The notes beneath the pieces were generated by a model that searched no databases, was not told where the DNA came from, and saw only the letters and a list, made by a program, of their open reading frames with translations. Of a stretch of 64,000 bases of DNA, positions 24,201 to 33,096 are shown piece by piece. Source of the stretch: an uncultured Pelagibacteraceae bacterium (GTDB lineage: Bacteria > Pseudomonadota > Alphaproteobacteria > Pelagibacterales > Pelagibacteraceae); the NCBI GenBank assembly GCA_902533945.1, contig CACANS010000002.1:1-64000 (forward strand). The letters are read 5' to 3'. Position numbers and translations under genes: made by a program. Numbering within the stretch: the first letter of the stretch is position 1; every line of letters begins with the position of its first letter.

Positions 24201-25724
24201 TGCCAAAGGAGTATCGTCACCCATTGAACCAGTAGCTTCTTTTTCATCTTCTACCATTGGATGCAAAATTAACTCTAAATCTTCTAAGCTATAACCAAAA
24301 CAATGTTGTTTTTGCCTTAATTCATTACTTTCAAAAATGTTTTTTTCATTTTTAATTTGAAATTTTTTATCCAAGTCAATTATTTGATTATTAAAATCTT
24401 TATACTCTTTTGCTAAGTAATTTTTTATTTGATTATTTGTATAAACTTTTCCTTTATCTATTCTGACACCTAAAATATCTCCTGGACCTAATCTTCCTTT
24501 AGATACAATTAATTTTTCATTAAATTCAATCATTCCTGTTTCGGATCCAGCAAAAAGTAATTTATCTTTTGTTACAGAATATCTAAGTGGTCTTAAACCA
24601 TTTCTATCATTTGCAACTATCACCCATTCATTATCTGTAGCAGCTATTGCTGCTGGACCATCCCAAGGTTCCATTGTGCTATTAAGAAAATTAAATAAAT
24701 GTCGCTGATCTTTTGATAAAATTTTACTTTTTTTTGACCATGCATCAGGAATTAACATTAGTTTTGCTAAAGGAGCAGATTGTCCAGATATATTTAATAG
24801 TTCAAAAACATTGTCTAAGGACGCAGAGTCTGAATTGCCTGATGGAATTACTGGTTTAAGATTTTCAATATTATCAAATATAGGGCTAAACATTTCTTGC
24901 TCGTGAACTTTCATCCAATTAATATTGCCTTTTAGAGTGTTGATTTCACCATTATGAGCTAATGCTCTAAATGGCTGAGCCAAATCCCAACTTGGAGCAG
25001 TATTTGTAGAAAATCTTTGATGGAAAATTGCAAATCTAGATATAAATCTTTCATCTTTTAAATCAGGATAAAAATCAGAAAGCGCTTCCGCTAAAAACAT
25101 TCCTTTATAGATAATTGATTTAGAACTAAATGAACAAATATAAAAACTGTTTAAATTATTAACTACGGCTTCCTTCTCTATTTTTCTTCTGGACTCATAC
25201 AATTTTATTTCTAACTTTTTTCCAGTAATTAATTTATCATTATGATTAAATAAAACTTGTGCTATTTCAGGCCTAGTTAATTCTGCTTTTTCTCCTAAAA
25301 CTTTTGGATTAACCGGAACCTGTCTCCATCCATAAATATTAAAATTACTTTTAGTGAGGATACTTTCTATAATTGTTCTACATTGTTCTTGTGCCGGATA
25401 ATTATTTCTAGGAAGAAATACCATTCCAACACAAACTTCTGAATTATCATGTGAATGGCCTGTATTTTCTATTTTTTCTATAAAAAAATCTTGAGGTATT
25501 TCAACATGGATTCCAGCTCCATCTCCAGTCTTACCGTCTGCATCAACTGCTCCTCTATGCCAAACAGCCTTTAATGCTTCAATTCCGTACTCAACTACTT
25601 TTCTTGATTTTTTTCCTTCTGTAGAAGCAACGAGTCCTACTCCACAAGCATCATGTTCTTGACTTTCTGAATAAACATTATTTTTTTTTAATAAATTTAA
25701 ATTTTTTTCTCTAATTTTTATCAT
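21216..25724 (-). CDS. gltB: Glutamate synthase (NADPH) large subunit
   Basis: GltB makes glutamate from glutamine and 2-oxoglutarate. The 1502-residue chain is full length: a short propeptide then the catalytic Cys27 in HDACGVGLVAS (class II amidotransferase), the central domain, the FMN synthase domain (GEGGQLPGFKV, SGHNGGTGATPQTS), the 3Fe-4S cysteines (CIMVRQCHSNTCPVGIC), and the C-terminal beta-helix GXXGXXXG region. The start overlaps the stop of gltD by four bases (ATGA). gltD itself is only a 3' fragment here, so the small subunit may be missing or misassembled. Confidence 0.96.
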   Translation of the reverse strand: MIKIREKNLNLLKKNNVYSESQEHDACGVGLVASTEGKKSRKVVEYGIEALKAVWHRGAVDADGKTGDGAGIHVEIPQDFFIEKIENTGHSHDNSEVCVGMVFLPRNNYPAQEQCRTIIESILTKSNFNIYGWRQVPVNPKVLGEKAELTRPEIAQVLFNHNDKLITGKKLEIKLYESRRKIEKEAVVNNLNSFYICSFSSKSIIYKGMFLAEALSDFYPDLKDERFISRFAIFHQRFSTNTAPSWDLAQPFRALAHNGEINTLKGNINWMKVHEQEMFSPIFDNIENLKPVIPSGNSDSASLDNVFELLNISGQSAPLAKLMLIPDAWSKKSKILSKDQRHLFNFLNSTMEPWDGPAAIAATDNEWVIVANDRNGLRPLRYSVTKDKLLFAGSETGMIEFNEKLIVSKGRLGPGDILGVRIDKGKVYTNNQIKNYLAKEYKDFNNQIIDLDKKFQIKNEKNIFESNELRQKQHCFGYSLEDLELILHPMVEDEKEATGSMGDDTPLAVLSDKYRPLYHYFRQNFSQVTNPPIDSLRENKVMSLKTRFGNLGNILDFNNLTEKNIYVLESPILSNSQFEKFLSYFGDNHKLIDCTFVDDETLENAIEKIKKESEIAVRQGNTQIVLSDKNISENKMPMPMLLCIGAINTHLINLKLRGYVSINVQTGEALDTHSFATLIGVGATTVNPYLALDSIYQRFQKKLFPKLTYDECVRKYVKSVNYGLLKIMSKMGISVISSYRGGCNFETVGLSRTIVNEYFPGVLSKISGIGLTGIEKKIKTNHQSAFENNSNILPIGGLYKFRKNGETHQYQGNLIHLLQTSVTKNSYDLYKKYAKGIYDLPPINLRDLTDFRQRYLKNSIDISEVEPVENILKRFGSGSMSHGALSKEAHETLAIAMNRIKGASCSGEGGEDEKRFKKLDNGDSANSRVKQIASARFGVTINYLNNCNEIEIKIAQGAKPGEGGQLPGFKVTKEIAKLRHSTPGVTLISPPPHHDIYSIEDLAQLIYDLKQINPNARVGVKLVASSGVGTIAAGVAKAKADIILISGHNGGTGATPQTSVKYVGVPWEMGLTEANQVLTLNNLRHSVTLRTDGGIKTGRDIVIAAMMGAEEFGIATTALVAMGCIMVRQCHSNTCPVGICTQDEELRKKFSGTPDKIVNLFTFIAREVREILARLGFKNLNEVIGRTDLLKQVNKGSPNLDDLDLNPLFVQADPGENKRYCENSSIIQVPGTIDQKIWPEIEESINKKDPIKKNYKIENTNRAVGTRISYNLYKKFGEKKLDENLITLNFIGSAGQSFGAFAAQGLKLNLKGDANDYVGKGLSGATISISLQDESNLISNQNTIIGNTVLYGATSGFLFASGQAGERFAVRNSGANSVIEGCDSNGCEYMTGGNAVILGDVGDNFAAGMTGGMAFIYDEKNDFEKKVNPETVVWQRLDTDYWKKFLKELILKHYTETKSKHSKKILDNFENELEHFYQVCPKEMIDKLENPLSNKKNIGIAS

Positions 25725-26062
25725 GCAACTTTTTTCTTTTTTTCATCATTTATTTTTAAATACTTGCTGATTGACATGGCTGCGTCTCTTCCATCTTTAA
25801 TCGCCCAAACAACTAATGAAGCTCCTCTTACAATATCTCCTGCAGCAAAAACACCTTGTAAATTAGTTTCCATTGTATCAAAATCAGTTTTAATTGTTCC
25901 CCATCTAGTAACCTGAAGATTTGTTTCGTTAAATAAATATGGGAGGTTTTCTGGATCAAATCCAAGAGCTTTGATTACAATATCTGCTTTTAAACTAAAT
26001 TCTGAATTATTTTCAACAACTGGCTTACTTCTTCCGCTTTCGTCAGGTTCACCTAATAATAG
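25721..26062 (-). pseudogene. gltD: Glutamate synthase small subunit, 3' fragment only
   Basis: On the minus strand an open frame of 113 codons with no start runs from just after a TAG (26065-26063) to a TGA at 25723-25721. It encodes the last quarter of GltD: LGEPDESGR, IVIKALGFDP, then the FAD-binding GVFAAGDIVRGASLVVWAIKDG. A complete GltD is about 470 residues, so roughly 360 N-terminal residues, including the Fe-S and NADPH sites, are absent. Homology stops at about 26055, exactly where uppP coding sequence begins on the other strand. Either a real deletion or an assembly join. Confidence 0.88.
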
Positions 26063-26736
26063 CTACAAATTTAGCAAATTTTGAAGTTGGTTCATTAGAA
26101 CTCGATATAGGTCTTCATTTAGGTTCTTTGCTAGCAATAATTTTTTATTTTAGAAAAGATTTAGTGAATATTTTTCATAATAAAGATTTAGCATACTTAA
26201 TTTTTATTGGATCAATTCCGTTAATAACATTTGGATATTTTTTATATTTTACAGGATTAATTAATCATCTGAGAAATATCGAAATTATTGCATGGACAAC
26301 GTTAATTTTTAGCTTTTTACTTTATTATTCAGATAAATTTAAAGTTGAAAAAAAAATTGAAAAAGATTTAAAAATCAAAAATATTATAATAATAGGTCTA
26401 TTCCAAGTGCTGGCTTTAGTGCCAGGAGTAAGCAGATCAGGTATAACAATAACTAGTGGTAGATTTTTAAATTTTAGCAGATTTGACTCATCAAAAATTT
26501 CTTTTTATCTTTCTATACCAGCGTTAGCGGGTGCTAGCTGCTTGGGTTTAAAAGATATATGGAATGAAGGAATTGAATTGAATAATTTAATATTATTCTC
26601 AATATTTTTTTCCTTTATTTTCTCATACTTTACAATAAAATTTTTTTTATTATATGTAAAAAATTTTTCTCTAAATTACTTCGTGTACTATAGAATCTTT
26701 TTAGCTTTAATTTTATTTACGATTATTTATAGTTAA
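26050..26736 (+). CDS. uppP: Undecaprenyl-diphosphatase, 5' end missing
   Basis: UppP recycles the lipid carrier undecaprenyl-PP for peptidoglycan synthesis. The frame reads HLIIATNLANFEVGSLELD, then GLHLGSLLAIIFYFRKDL, the active-site PGVSRSGITIT, and several membrane helices to the stop at 26736. The usual start of about 25-30 residues with the first helix and the EFLPISSSG motif is missing; no ATG precedes the conserved region, and the first usable start is TTG at 26128. The frame begins at the junction with the gltD fragment. The 3' end overlaps the convergent EamA gene by 14 bases. Confidence 0.85.
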   Translation, partial: HLIIATNLANFEVGSLELDIGLHLGSLLAIIFYFRKDLVNIFHNKDLAYLIFIGSIPLITFGYFLYFTGLINHLRNIEIIAWTTLIFSFLLYYSDKFKVEKKIEKDLKIKNIIIIGLFQVLALVPGVSRSGITITSGRFLNFSRFDSSKISFYLSIPALAGASCLGLKDIWNEGIELNNLILFSIFFSFIFSYFTIKFFLLYVKNFSLNYFVYYRIFLALILFTIIYS

Positions 26737-27625
26737 CTTTTTTTATCTCAGGCATCAATTGGGAAAACAAAACGCCAATTAAGATAAAAGAACAACCTAA
26801 AATATTATTTAAATTTAATACTTGGCTTAATAAAATCCATGCTGCAATAGTGGCAAAAACACCTTCTAATGAAAAAATTATCGCGGCGGGTGCTGGAGTA
26901 ATGTTTTTTTGAGCATAAATTTGTAATACAAAAGCAAAACCGCCTGATAAAATTCCAGCATAAAGAATCTGAAACTTATGAATTAAAATATTTTCAATTA
27001 TTAATTCTTCAAAAATTAAACTTAAAATTACTGAACAAACTGAAACAACTAAGGTTTGTATTAAACCAATTAAAATAGGTGTATTAAATTCCTTTATAAT
27101 TTTACCAATAAATATTATATGTAATGCCCAAAAAATAGCACAAATAACAACAAGAGAATCACCAAGTCTAATTGTTGCATCTTGAAAATTGGTTAATAAG
27201 TAACCGCCAATTACACAAAGTATTGCAGAAGGCCAAACACTCCAATGAATATTTTTCTTAAAAAGAAAAAAAACAATTATAGGCACCATCGGCACATAAA
27301 AGATTGTAAAAAATGCTGCGTTTGCAACATCTGTATAAAGCAATGCTACCTGTTGAAATACAGAAGCTAAAAATAAAAAAATTCCAATCAAAATTGAAAG
27401 ATACAGAAATCTATTTTTATCTTTAGAAATAATTTTTTTTGTTACTGATTTTTCTAATATTAAATAGAGTGGAATTAGAGCTACAAATCCAACAAAAAAT
27501 CTTACAGCATTAAAAGTGTATGGACCTATCTTTTCCATGCCTGTTTCTTGTGCAATAAAAGTTGTTCCCCAAATAAAAGTGCAAAGTAATGCACTAATAA
27601 TAGAAACTGGCTTGGACATGGTCAT
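26723..27625 (-). CDS. EamA / DMT-superfamily permease
   Basis: The 300-residue protein has about ten hydrophobic segments in two EamA repeats, with CTFIWGTTFIAQETG in the first helix and the second repeat beginning near GDSLVVICAIFWALHIIFIG. Members export or import small metabolites such as amino acids or nucleosides; the substrate is unknown. The start overlaps the aceF stop by four bases, so it is probably expressed with the pyruvate dehydrogenase genes. Confidence 0.85.
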   Translation of the reverse strand: MTMSKPVSIISALLCTFIWGTTFIAQETGMEKIGPYTFNAVRFFVGFVALIPLYLILEKSVTKKIISKDKNRFLYLSILIGIFLFLASVFQQVALLYTDVANAAFFTIFYVPMVPIIVFFLFKKNIHWSVWPSAILCVIGGYLLTNFQDATIRLGDSLVVICAIFWALHIIFIGKIIKEFNTPILIGLIQTLVVSVCSVILSLIFEELIIENILIHKFQILYAGILSGGFAFVLQIYAQKNITPAPAAIIFSLEGVFATIAAWILLSQVLNLNNILGCSFILIGVLFSQLMPEIKKVNYK

Positions 27626-28548
27626 ATCGCCAATTTATAAGCAAAATTTTTACCAAGATTTTCTTTTAAATCATTACAAAATCTAGCAGCTTCTGCTCCA
27701 TCTATAATTCTGTGATCATATGATAGCGACAATGGTAGCATAATTCTTTTTTTAAATTCATTATCAATATAAACTTGCTTATAATATTTTTTACCAATAC
27801 CGAGTATTGCAACTTCTGGATAGTTGATTATTGGAGTAAAGAAGGAGCCACCAATTCCTCCTAAGCTAGTAATAGTAATAGATCCACCAAAAAATTCCTT
27901 TTTATCAATTTTTAATTTTCTACACTTGTCACTAATTTCTTTTAGATGCTCACTCAATTGATTAAAATTTTTTTTATCTGCATCTCTAATTTTAGGAACC
28001 ATTAAACCATGCTTTGTATCAACAGCAATTCCAATGTGAAAATATTTTTTTAATGTAATTTTACCTTTTTCTATATCATCAATTGATGAATTAAAATTTG
28101 GAAATTTTTTTAATGAAGAGACTAGTGATTTTATAATAAAAACAAGTGGAGTAATTTTTTTTGTTTCACCAGTAATTCGATCCTTCAATGATAATCTAAA
28201 TTCTTCTAATTCTGAAATATCGGCTTCATCATGGTGAGTGACATGTGGTATTGATTTCCAGGAATTTGTAAGATTTGGCGCAGCTATTCTTTTAATTCTT
28301 GGCATGTCAATCACTTCAACTTCGCCAAAATCAGAGTGATCAAATTCTACTTTTAAATTTATTTTCTCTTTATCATTTTCATTGTCTATTTTTGGATTGT
28401 TTAATTTGTTATTAATATAATTTTTAACGTCATCATTGGTAATTCTTCCAGCTCTTTCTGTTCCTGAGATTTCACTTATATTTGCTCCAAGTTCTCTAGC
28501 AAATTTTCTTGTTTTTGGAGTTGCAAATATTTTTTTATTAATAGACAT
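27622..28548 (-). CDS. aceF: Pyruvate dehydrogenase E2 acyltransferase lacking a lipoyl domain
   Basis: This 308-residue E2 begins directly with the peripheral subunit-binding domain (FATPKTRKFARELGANISEI, about residues 8-45), a short linker, then the catalytic acyltransferase domain ending with the active-site motif DHRIIDGAEAARF. Normal E2 chains carry one to three N-terminal lipoyl domains; none is present, and aceE lies only 3 bases upstream, so there is no room for one. The upstream E1 gene carries a lipoyl domain instead, so the swinging arm has apparently moved to E1. EamA permease follows with a four-base overlap. Confidence 0.9.
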   Translation of the reverse strand: MSINKKIFATPKTRKFARELGANISEISGTERAGRITNDDVKNYINNKLNNPKIDNENDKEKINLKVEFDHSDFGEVEVIDMPRIKRIAAPNLTNSWKSIPHVTHHDEADISELEEFRLSLKDRITGETKKITPLVFIIKSLVSSLKKFPNFNSSIDDIEKGKITLKKYFHIGIAVDTKHGLMVPKIRDADKKNFNQLSEHLKEISDKCRKLKIDKKEFFGGSITITSLGGIGGSFFTPIINYPEVAILGIGKKYYKQVYIDNEFKKRIMLPLSLSYDHRIIDGAEAARFCNDLKENLGKNFAYKLAI

Positions 28549-28551
28549 AGA

Positions 28552-31500
28552 CTATAATTTTGTAGGAATTGGTTTGTCTGGATTAATATTATATTTTTTT
28601 ATTGCGTCATTTGCATATTTTGAAGAAATTAGCTGCTCCCTTGCTAATACACTTAATGAATAAGTTACTATATGTTCTTTATCTACTTCGAAAAATTTTC
28701 TTAAATTTTTTCTAGTATCACTTCTGCCGTACCCATCTGTTCCAAATGAATAAAAACTTTTACTTGTAAATGGTCTTATTTGATCAGCATTTAAACGAAT
28801 GTAATCTGAGGCAGCTAGTACTGGTCCTTCAGTATCTAACAAGCATTCTTCGATAAAATTTTTCTTATTTTTTTCATCTGGATTTAATAAATTATATCTT
28901 TCAATTTCAATAGCATCTTTTCTTAATTCACTGAAACTCGTAACACTCCAAACATTACTATCAATTTTATAATCATTCTGTAATATTTCTGCAGCTTTGA
29001 TCATTTCTCTTAAAATAGTCCCTGATCCAAGCAATTGTATTTTTGTTTTTTTATGATTTTTAAATTCTTTAAATAAGTACATGCCTTTTAATATGCCCTC
29101 TTCGGTAGTTTTATCTTTTGGTATAGCAGGATGAGAATAGTTTTCATTCATAGTAGTAATATAATAAAAAATATTTTCTTGTTTTTCATACATTCTTCTA
29201 AGGCCATCTCTAAAGATTACTGCAAGTTCATAACCAAAAGTAGGGTCATAGGATTTACAATTAGGTATTACTGACGACAGAATGTGACTATGTCCGTCGC
29301 CATGTTGTAACCCTTCGCCCGCTAAAGTTGTTCTGCCTGACGTAGCACCAATTAAAAATCCTCTTGTTTGGTTATCTCCAGCAGCCCAGGCAAAATCCCC
29401 TGTTCTTTGAAATCCAAACATAGAGTAAAACAAATATATTGGTATCATTGATATATCATGATTTGCATAAGAAGTTCCTGCGGCAATCCATGAAGACATT
29501 GCTCCAGCTTCAGTAATACCTTCCTCTAAGACTTGTCCTTTGATATCTTCTCTATAAGAACTTAATTGTTCTGAGTCTACTGGCTCATATTTTTGACCTT
29601 CATGAGCATAAATACCTATTTTCTGAAAAAAACCTTCCATGCCAAATGTTCTTGCTTCATCAGGTATAATTGGAACTAAACGAGGAGCTACGTTTTTATC
29701 TCTTAATAAACTTGTTAACATTCTTACCAGTATCATAGTTGTGGACATTTCTTTTTTACCTGTAGACTCTTTCATTGCGCTAAAAACATCTTCTGGTGGA
29801 GTTTTTATAGCTTTTGCAAAAGACGATCTTTCTGGAATATTGCCTCCTAATTTAATTCTACATTCTTTTAAGTATTTTATTTCTGCAGAATTTTCTGAAG
29901 GTTTATAATATTCAATATTTTTTACTTGCTTATCTGTTAATGGGACATCAAATCTATCTCGATAATATAATAAATCTCCTTCATCTAGTTTTTTTTGTTG
30001 ATGTGTTATATTTATACTTTCTCCAGATTTACCCATGCCATATCCTTTGATCGTTTTTGCAAGAATAACTGTTGGTGTGCCTTTATTTCTCATTGCTAAA
30101 TCGTAAGCTGCATAAACTTTATGGGGATCATGTCCACCTCTATTAAGTTTCCAAATATCTCTATCTGTCATCTGAGATACTAAATCTAATAGCTCAGGAT
30201 ACTTTCCAAAAAATTTTTCTCTCACATAAGCTCCTCCTTTAGCTTTAAATGCTTGATACTCACCATCAACGGCTTCACCCATTCTTTTTATTAATAATCC
30301 TGATTTATCTTTAACAAGCAAAGAATCCCAGTACGAACCCCAGATGACTTTAATTACATTCCATCCTGCTCCTCTAAATATTCCTTCAAGCTCTTGAATT
30401 ATTTTTCCATTGCCTCTTACAGGACCGTCAAGTCTTTGTAAGTTACAATTAATTACAAAAATTAAATTATCTAACTTTTCTCTTGCAGCCAATCCGATCG
30501 CACCTAAAGATTCTGGTTCGTCAGTTTCTCCATCTCCAAGAAAGCACCAGATTTTTCTTCCTTCATCTTTTAATAAACCTCTATTTATAAGATATTTATT
30601 AAATCTAGCTTGATAGATTGACATTATTGGTCCCAGACCCATTGAAACGGTCGGGAATTGCCAAAATTTTGGCATTAACCATGGATGAGGATATGATGAT
30701 AAGCCACCGGGATTAACTTCCTGTCTAAATTTATCTAATTCTTTTTCTTTAATTCTTCCTTCTAAAAATGCTCTTGCATACATTCCTGGAGCGCTGTGTC
30801 CTTGAAAATAAATTAAGTCTCCACCAAATTTATTATTTTTAGCTCTCCAAAAATGATTCATACCAACATCGTATAAAGTTGCCGCAGATGCAAAAGTTCC
30901 TATATGACCACCTAATTCCGGATTTTTTTTATTTGCTCTTACTACCATTGCAGCAGCATTCCATCTAATTAAGGATCTTATTTTTCTTTCAATATTTTGA
31001 TCTCCTGGAGATTTTGTTTCTTCTTCAGGTGAAATTGTATTTATATAAGGAGTATTTCTTGACAAAACCAAATCTGATCCTTCTTTATACGAATGATCTA
31101 TTAGTTTTTTTATCAAAAATTGAGCTCTATGTTTTCCATCTTTTTCAAGAACTGCAGAAAGTGACTCCATCCACTCATTTGTTTCTATAGGATCAATATC
31201 ACCATTTTTTACGATCTCAATTTTTTCGTCCCTTTTTTTATTTAGGTTTGTAGTATTTGGATTTTTAACTTCTTCTTTTAAAACTAAAGTTTTCTCTGCT
31301 TCTTGTATAATTTTTTCGGTAGCGGGTGGTATTTTTTCTTCAATTTTCTTTTGTGGTATTTCATCTGATTTAAGATTATTTTTTAATGTAATGAGCAAGT
31401 CTCCTTTTGATACTTTATCTCCAATCTTCACATTAACATTTTCTACTACTCCCTCAAAAATTGATGGTACTTCAACGCTAGATTTGTCGCTTTCTAAAGT

Positions 31501-31608
31501 AACTATTGGGTCATTTTTTTTTATTTTTTTTCCTGGCTGTACTAAAATTTCAATAATTTCTACTTTTTCAAAATCACCTATATCAGGAACTAGTAATTTA
31601 TTTTGCAT
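28552..31608 (-). CDS. aceE: Pyruvate dehydrogenase E1 (homodimeric type) with N-terminal lipoyl domain
   Basis: A 1018-residue thiamine-PP enzyme that decarboxylates pyruvate. Residues 1-77 form a lipoyl domain with the acceptor Lys42 in ESDKSS, followed by a charged linker of about 60 residues rich in Lys/Glu/Pro. From about residue 140 (ETNEWMESL) it is a standard AceE: GHIGTFASAATLYDVG, the TPP motif FLGDGETDEPES...NCNLQRLDGPVRG, and RTTLAGEGLQHGDGHSHI. Ordinary AceE is about 890 residues without a lipoyl domain. With the lipoyl-less E2 downstream this is a domain swap within the complex. E3 (lpd) is not in view. Confidence 0.93.
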   Translation of the reverse strand: MQNKLLVPDIGDFEKVEIIEILVQPGKKIKKNDPIVTLESDKSSVEVPSIFEGVVENVNVKIGDKVSKGDLLITLKNNLKSDEIPQKKIEEKIPPATEKIIQEAEKTLVLKEEVKNPNTTNLNKKRDEKIEIVKNGDIDPIETNEWMESLSAVLEKDGKHRAQFLIKKLIDHSYKEGSDLVLSRNTPYINTISPEEETKSPGDQNIERKIRSLIRWNAAAMVVRANKKNPELGGHIGTFASAATLYDVGMNHFWRAKNNKFGGDLIYFQGHSAPGMYARAFLEGRIKEKELDKFRQEVNPGGLSSYPHPWLMPKFWQFPTVSMGLGPIMSIYQARFNKYLINRGLLKDEGRKIWCFLGDGETDEPESLGAIGLAAREKLDNLIFVINCNLQRLDGPVRGNGKIIQELEGIFRGAGWNVIKVIWGSYWDSLLVKDKSGLLIKRMGEAVDGEYQAFKAKGGAYVREKFFGKYPELLDLVSQMTDRDIWKLNRGGHDPHKVYAAYDLAMRNKGTPTVILAKTIKGYGMGKSGESINITHQQKKLDEGDLLYYRDRFDVPLTDKQVKNIEYYKPSENSAEIKYLKECRIKLGGNIPERSSFAKAIKTPPEDVFSAMKESTGKKEMSTTMILVRMLTSLLRDKNVAPRLVPIIPDEARTFGMEGFFQKIGIYAHEGQKYEPVDSEQLSSYREDIKGQVLEEGITEAGAMSSWIAAGTSYANHDISMIPIYLFYSMFGFQRTGDFAWAAGDNQTRGFLIGATSGRTTLAGEGLQHGDGHSHILSSVIPNCKSYDPTFGYELAVIFRDGLRRMYEKQENIFYYITTMNENYSHPAIPKDKTTEEGILKGMYLFKEFKNHKKTKIQLLGSGTILREMIKAAEILQNDYKIDSNVWSVTSFSELRKDAIEIERYNLLNPDEKNKKNFIEECLLDTEGPVLAASDYIRLNADQIRPFTSKSFYSFGTDGYGRSDTRKNLRKFFEVDKEHIVTYSLSVLAREQLISSKYANDAIKKYNINPDKPIPTKL

Positions 31609-31822
31609 TAAACAACCTTGATTCTAGTCAGTTATTATTAAATTCATAGTAAAATTATTTGGACACAATTATATCAACTTTTAGTCATGGTAAAATGAGT
31701 AATTATATCATGTTCATAAATATAATAAAAAAAATGAAATTGTTAAATAATACTAGAAATTTAGACGGTAGATTTTGGATACAAAAATTGTTGCTAAAGA
31801 AAAGTTTAAATTCTTTAAAATA
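31609..31822. other. Intergenic region upstream of aceE
   Basis: About 210 bases separate aceE from the end of the thiolase gene. The aceE promoter should lie here. The only coding candidate is a 38-codon plus-strand frame at 31710-31826 with no clear ribosome-binding site or recognisable family. No clear terminator hairpin is seen. Confidence 0.35.
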
Positions 31823-32935
31823 TTAATCTCTTTCTATACACATTGCAATTCCCATACCACCGCCAATACATAAGGTTGCCAAGCCTTTTTTTGCATTTCT
31901 TCTAATCATTTCATGAATTAATGTAACTACAATTCTGCTACCTGAAGCGCCTATAGGATGACCTAAAGCTATTGCACCACCATTGACATTAACTTTTTCA
32001 ATAGGAATTTTTAATTCTTTAATAACAGCAATACTTTGTGCAGCAAATGCTTCATTGGACTCGACCAAATCTAAATCTTCTATATTCCATTTTGCTTTCT
32101 TCAAAGATTTTTTTGATGCAGGTATTGGTCCTGAACCCATTAAAGCTGGCTCTACTCCGCATGTTGCCCATGATACAATTTTAGCTAGTGGTTTAAGACC
32201 TCTTCTTTCAGACTCCTCTCTACTCATTAACATTACAGCTGCGGCACCATCATTTATTCCAGATGAATTGCCAGCGGTTACTGTTCCATTTTTTTTAAAA
32301 ACTGACTTAAGTTTTGAAAGAGATTCTAATGTTACTCCATATCTAGGATATTCATCTGTTAAAGAATCATCATCAATTATTTCACCATTAAATTTTTTGT
32401 TTTTTATTGCTTCTAGAGCTTTTGTTTGGGATGACACTGAAAATAAATCTTGTTCTTTTCTAGTAATATCCCATTTCTCTGCAACATTTTCTGCTGTTAT
32501 GCCCATGTGATAGTTATTGAATGCATCGATTAGACCATCTTTGAGCATCACTTTTTGTTTACAATTAGTCATACTTTCCTGTCCTCCGGCAATAATTACT
32601 TTTGAATCGCCTAGTAGGATAGATTGATATCCTGAAACTATCGCTCTTAATCCAGAGCCACATACTTGATTTATTAAATAACTAGTTTTATCTTTAGGTA
32701 TTCCGGCTCTAACCGCTGCTTGTCGTGCAGGGTTCTGTCCTGTATCGCCAGTTAAAACTTGACCAAAAATAACTTCATCTACTAATTGTGGTTCAATTTT
32801 TGATTTATTTAAAATATTTTTTATTACTTTTTCCCCTAGATCGTGAGCTTGAAATTTACTAAACATACCTTTATATCGCCCAATTGCTGTACGAAGTGCA
32901 CTGGTAAAAACTATATCTTTAGAATTTTTTGTCAT
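31823..32935 (-). CDS. phaA: Acetyl-CoA acetyltransferase (thiolase), short form
   Basis: Condenses two acetyl-CoA to acetoacetyl-CoA or runs in reverse. The active-site Cys is in NQVCGSGLRAI, the His in GGAIALGHPIGASG, the second Cys in LATLCIGGGMG; NEAFAAQ is also present. The protein has 370 residues, about 20 fewer than usual. Residues normally found after GGQESM and before DEYPR (loop domain) are shortened, while all catalytic segments are kept. An acetoacetyl-CoA synthetase about 5 kb away on the same strand could supply its substrate. Confidence 0.92.
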   Translation of the reverse strand: MTKNSKDIVFTSALRTAIGRYKGMFSKFQAHDLGEKVIKNILNKSKIEPQLVDEVIFGQVLTGDTGQNPARQAAVRAGIPKDKTSYLINQVCGSGLRAIVSGYQSILLGDSKVIIAGGQESMTNCKQKVMLKDGLIDAFNNYHMGITAENVAEKWDITRKEQDLFSVSSQTKALEAIKNKKFNGEIIDDDSLTDEYPRYGVTLESLSKLKSVFKKNGTVTAGNSSGINDGAAAVMLMSREESERRGLKPLAKIVSWATCGVEPALMGSGPIPASKKSLKKAKWNIEDLDLVESNEAFAAQSIAVIKELKIPIEKVNVNGGAIALGHPIGASGSRIVVTLIHEMIRRNAKKGLATLCIGGGMGIAMCIERD

Positions 32936-33004
32936 ACAAATACAATAGTTGCTAAATTACAAAATTACATTAAAAAATGTATGTGGTATATTAATACCAG
33001 TGTT

Positions 33005-33081
33005 GCGCCTGTAGCTCAATTGGATAGAGCGCTTGGCTACGGACCAGGAGGTTCTGGGTTCAACTCCTAGCAGGCGCGCCA
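33005..33081 (+). tRNA. tRNA-Arg (anticodon ACG)
   Basis: GCGCCTG at 33005-33011 pairs with CAGGCGC at 33071-33077; discriminator G then an encoded CCA to 33081. The anticodon loop CTACGGA gives ACG, read as ICG after deamination and decoding CGU/CGC/CGA. 77 bases, standard cloverleaf. Confidence 0.97.
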
Positions 33082-33096
33082 AAATATGAAATAAAT

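Noticed and set aside
31710-31826. 38-codon plus-strand frame between aceE and the thiolase
   Set aside because: No family, weak start context, and it runs into the thiolase gene end; chance frame cannot be excluded.
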